NCBI GenBank assembly: GCA_039184335.1
Contig: JBCDBD010000023.1
Coordinates: 1-57,551 of the forward strand
Reading direction: 5' to 3'
DNA from: JBCDBD01 sp039184335
GTDB lineage: Bacteria; Bacteroidota; Bacteroidia; Flavobacteriales; Flavobacteriaceae
DNA: 57,551 nt
In this document: piece after piece, positions 55,242 through 57,551 of the stretch
Numbering within the stretch: the stretch's first letter is position 1
How the letters are laid out: each line of letters begins with the position of its first letter
Notes under the pieces: generated by a model
What the model saw: only the letters and a program-made list of their open reading frames with translations
Database searches by the model: none
Told to the model about the DNA's origin: nothing
Position numbers and translations under genes: made by a program

Positions 55242-57296
55242 ATGGTAATCAGAAATTCATTCGTATTACTTTTTTTTCTTAAAAGTTTATCCTTTTTTGG
55301 GCAACTCAGTGACCTTCATTACTTACCCCCTCTAAAGCAAGGTAGAAATAACAGCGCGGTAAGGGAACAAGCAATATACCTATCTACGCCTGAAACCACA
55401 GCCTTTACGGTTAACGCATATAGAGGTACCAATACCGCCCCAATAGCTACTTTCACTATATCAAACTTGAGTCCAGTCATTTACAATCTATCCAATGGCA
55501 ACAACGATATTACCATGGTATCTGATAGCAACACGGGTATTGTCTTGAACAATGCCGGACTTCGTTTTGAATCGACCGGTGGAGAAGTCTTTTATGTGAA
55601 TTACAGGGGAAGTTCCAATGCCCAGTCTGCCTCACTGACGTCAAAAGGCCGTATAGCAATGGGTACCCAATTTAAGTGGGGAGGTGCCCCTAACTATGCC
55701 ACAACCAATGATATATCGACCGTCTTGGGAATAATGGCCACAGAAGATAATACTGTAGTTGATATTTTTGGTTACGATACCAACTGCGAATTCAGATTGG
55801 GCAACAATGTAGGTGGTATTACTTCCGATAACATTCAAATAACCTTAAATGCCAATGAAAGTTATGTATTGGAAGCTTTCACCAATCAAACTACTGCCAA
55901 TATCGAAGGTTGGCTGGGAGCGTCTGTCCAATCTGACAAAAATATTGTAATCAGTAGCGGTGGCCTCAATTACGGTGTGGTATCCACTTCTCCCAATAGT
56001 AGGGATGCAGGTATAGACCAACCTGTTCCTGAAGATAGGTTGGGCAAGGAATATGTCTTCATTCGAGGTAACGGACAAACAACAACGGAATTTCCAATAA
56101 TTATTGGTACCCAGAACAACACTGAAATTTTTGTGAACGGTGCCACCACACCCATTACAACCATCAATAATGGAGATTATTTTATAGTGCCCAGTTCCAA
56201 TTATTCAGGAAGCAGCCCTGGTGACAATATGTATGTTCGTACCTCGAAAGATGCCTATGCATATCAAAATTTGGCTGGAGGCTCGGGGGTGCAGACCATT
56301 GGCCTTAACTTTGTGGCTCCTTTAAACTGTCTACTGCCCGATGTGATGGACAACATTCCCGACATAACCGATGTGGCAGGTACCGTCTTGACCGGCGGTA
56401 TCACCATTATAGCTTCGACCTCTACTCCCAACGTAAACATTTCGGTAACGGATGGTTCTGGGAGCGTTGGCATGCCATTACCACAAACGGTAAGTGGCAA
56501 TTCAGATTGGAAGACATTTTATATCCCCAATTTATCGGGTAACGTCAGCGTTCAATCATCAGGCCCGATAGCTGTAGGCTTTTTTGGTGTCAATGACAAC
56601 AGGGGAATTGCCGGGTATTTTTCTGGATTCGATACAGTCCCTAGTGTTAATCTTCAAATTACAGGAAACAATTGTTTGCCAGGTGCTGTTTTGGAGGTAT
56701 CCAATAGCGAGACTTTTGATGCCTATCAGTGGTTTGGTGATGGTGCTTTGATTTCGGGCGCAACCGCTTCTACCTATACGGCTACAATCGCTGGAGACTA
56801 TTTTCTTAGGGTCACAAAAGGGCCTTGTACCTACGATTCCAACTCCATATCGGTATATTATTGCAATCCTGATATTCTACTGAATAAATCAACAACTGAT
56901 TTGGTGGTCAATGAAGGAGATATCATCACCTTTGACATTACAGTAGAAAGCTTAGGGTATGACCCTGTGACCGATCTACAGATCAGCGATATATTGCCCA
57001 ATGGGCTGGATTTTATTTCTGCCACAGTATCAAAGGGGTCTTTTGCTTATCCGAACTGGTTCATTGGTGCCATGAATCAGGGTGAACTCGAAACCATGAC
57101 CCTATTAACCCGGGCTAGAATGAACAATGTATATTTGTCATCAGTCATATATACCAATACGGCAACGAACACCCAGGATCAAACGGATACCAATATTACC
57201 ACAGATAATCCTTCCGTAGACGTACAGGTAAACAAGGTTGCTCCGACATCTGTGCTCACCAATAGAAGAATAACTTTTCGGGGCAATAAATATTGA
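55242..57296 (+). CDS. IgGFc-binding-like / DUF11 surface protein, N-terminal twin of the giant adhesin
   Basis: A 684-residue protein that repeats the first about 680 residues of the upstream adhesin: signal peptide (1-20, FFG|QLSD), QLSDLHYLPPLKQG, GIMATEDNT, RDAGIDQPVPEDRLGKEYVF, FVAPLNCLLPDVMDNIPDI, DAYQWFGDGALI, and a DUF11 domain (about 545-660). It then ends with DVQVNKVAPTSVLTNRRITFRGNKY (split here: DVQVNKVAPTSV and LTNRRITFRGNKY) and has no SprB repeats or sorting domain. It may be a natural short form or a remnant cut off by the IS element that lies about 110 bases further on. Start: the ATG at 55242, which gives a good signal. Confidence 0.85.
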   Translation: MVIRNSFVLLFFLKSLSFFGQLSDLHYLPPLKQGRNNSAVREQAIYLSTPETTAFTVNAYRGTNTAPIATFTISNLSPVIYNLSNGNNDITMVSDSNTGIVLNNAGLRFESTGGEVFYVNYRGSSNAQSASLTSKGRIAMGTQFKWGGAPNYATTNDISTVLGIMATEDNTVVDIFGYDTNCEFRLGNNVGGITSDNIQITLNANESYVLEAFTNQTTANIEGWLGASVQSDKNIVISSGGLNYGVVSTSPNSRDAGIDQPVPEDRLGKEYVFIRGNGQTTTEFPIIIGTQNNTEIFVNGATTPITTINNGDYFIVPSSNYSGSSPGDNMYVRTSKDAYAYQNLAGGSGVQTIGLNFVAPLNCLLPDVMDNIPDITDVAGTVLTGGITIIASTSTPNVNISVTDGSGSVGMPLPQTVSGNSDWKTFYIPNLSGNVSVQSSGPIAVGFFGVNDNRGIAGYFSGFDTVPSVNLQITGNNCLPGAVLEVSNSETFDAYQWFGDGALISGATASTYTATIAGDYFLRVTKGPCTYDSNSISVYYCNPDILLNKSTTDLVVNEGDIITFDITVESLGYDPVTDLQISDILPNGLDFISATVSKGSFAYPNWFIGAMNQGELETMTLLTRARMNNVYLSSVIYTNTATNTQDQTDTNITTDNPSVDVQVNKVAPTSVLTNRRITFRGNKY

Positions 57297-57551
57297 CACA
57301 TTTTGGTTTGAATAACACCTGAACGATAATCATATTGGGAATCTAGAAGGGGTGTATAACTTTATAAAACCAGTCATACTTAAATTAACGTGAGTTCGAT
57401 GTAACTACATAGCTAAATAGAGCTGTTTGGTATCGGTGAATTTCTTTTTAAGGGAAGGTTTTCTTTCGGTGAAATTGTAGGCTATCAAAGCAGAGAACAG
57501 GTTGGTCAAGAAGTTCTTTGGGCTCCTGTGCCTTGAATGTTCTATCTGGAA
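57297..57551. mobile_element. Partial IS982-like insertion sequence
   Basis: The region after the adhesin twin contains the transposase end (57405-57551). The IS boundary must lie in the 108 bases between the stop at 57296 and 57405. A candidate for the end is the segment around 57388-57404, next to the transposase stop; without the other end I cannot verify an inverted repeat or target duplication. Confidence 0.5.
57405..57551 (-). CDS. IS982-family transposase, C-terminal fragment (runs off the right edge)
   Basis: The minus strand from 57551 to the TAG at 57407-57405 is an open frame of 48 residues plus stop. It contains IEHSRHRSPKNFLTNLF and ALIAYNFTERKPSL. This tail (the E-x-SRHRS motif with the last acidic residue of the DDE triad, then a hydrophobic helix) is typical of IS982-family transposases. 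The rest lies outside the window, so completeness is unknown. Confidence 0.75.
   Translation of the reverse strand, partial: FQIEHSRHRSPKNFLTNLFSALIAYNFTERKPSLKKKFTDTKQLYLAM

Noticed and set aside
57349..57404. A defined IS inverted repeat
   Set aside because: Only one end of the element lies in the window, so an inverted repeat cannot be matched and the boundary stays open.

Overview
The window looks like chromosomal DNA of a Bacteroidota member, most likely a marine Flavobacteriaceae species. The reasons are gene content and signals: the type IX secretion (T9SS) translocon protein SprA, a PorP/SprF-like protein, a giant SprB-repeat adhesin with a gliding-motility-type C-terminal sorting domain, a duplicated-N-domain Nfu protein, and several promoters of the Bacteroidota form TTG-N20-TAnnTTTG. 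The genus cannot be decided from sequence reading alone.

Layout. 1-441: 5' end of a Calx-beta-repeat surface protein, reading left off the window. 617-5044 (minus): a LytS-type histidine kinase and LytTR regulator, followed by a gamma-carbonic-anhydrase-like protein and fabD. 5215-11802: a von Willebrand A protein, PorP/SprF (minus), Nfu scaffold, dodecin, a DUF255 thioredoxin-like lipoprotein and an MscS channel. 11799-22017 (minus): a large MacAB/TolC-like export operon with four permeases, two adaptors, one ATPase and one TolC protein, ending in tsaB. 22134-27271 (minus): ctaB, two oxidase subunits III, subunit IV, then a redox/copper accessory block (a cysteine-free thioredoxin-like protein, SCO, DUF420, a small CxxC membrane protein). 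27684-39410 (minus): TonB, VanZ, gcvH, sprA, ruvA, maeB. 39537-42366 (minus): sodium:solute symporter and queG. 42728-57296 (plus): a 4117-residue adhesin and a 684-residue protein repeating its N-terminal module. 57405-57551 (minus): the C-terminal end of an IS982-like transposase.

How the genes relate. SprA forms the outer-membrane T9SS channel, and the giant adhesin carries the sorting domain that this system recognises. The PorP/SprF protein belongs to the same outer-membrane world, although its partner is unknown. The ctaB/cox block supplies heme O synthesis, two oxidase subunits and copper-delivery functions; catalytic subunits I and II are not in the window. Most remaining genes are housekeeping.

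The most unusual parts are the tandem adhesin pair ending at an IS element, the two-module ABC exporter with a single ATPase, and the cysteine-free thioredoxin-like protein in the oxidase accessory block. I saw no tRNA, rRNA, CRISPR array or replication origin.
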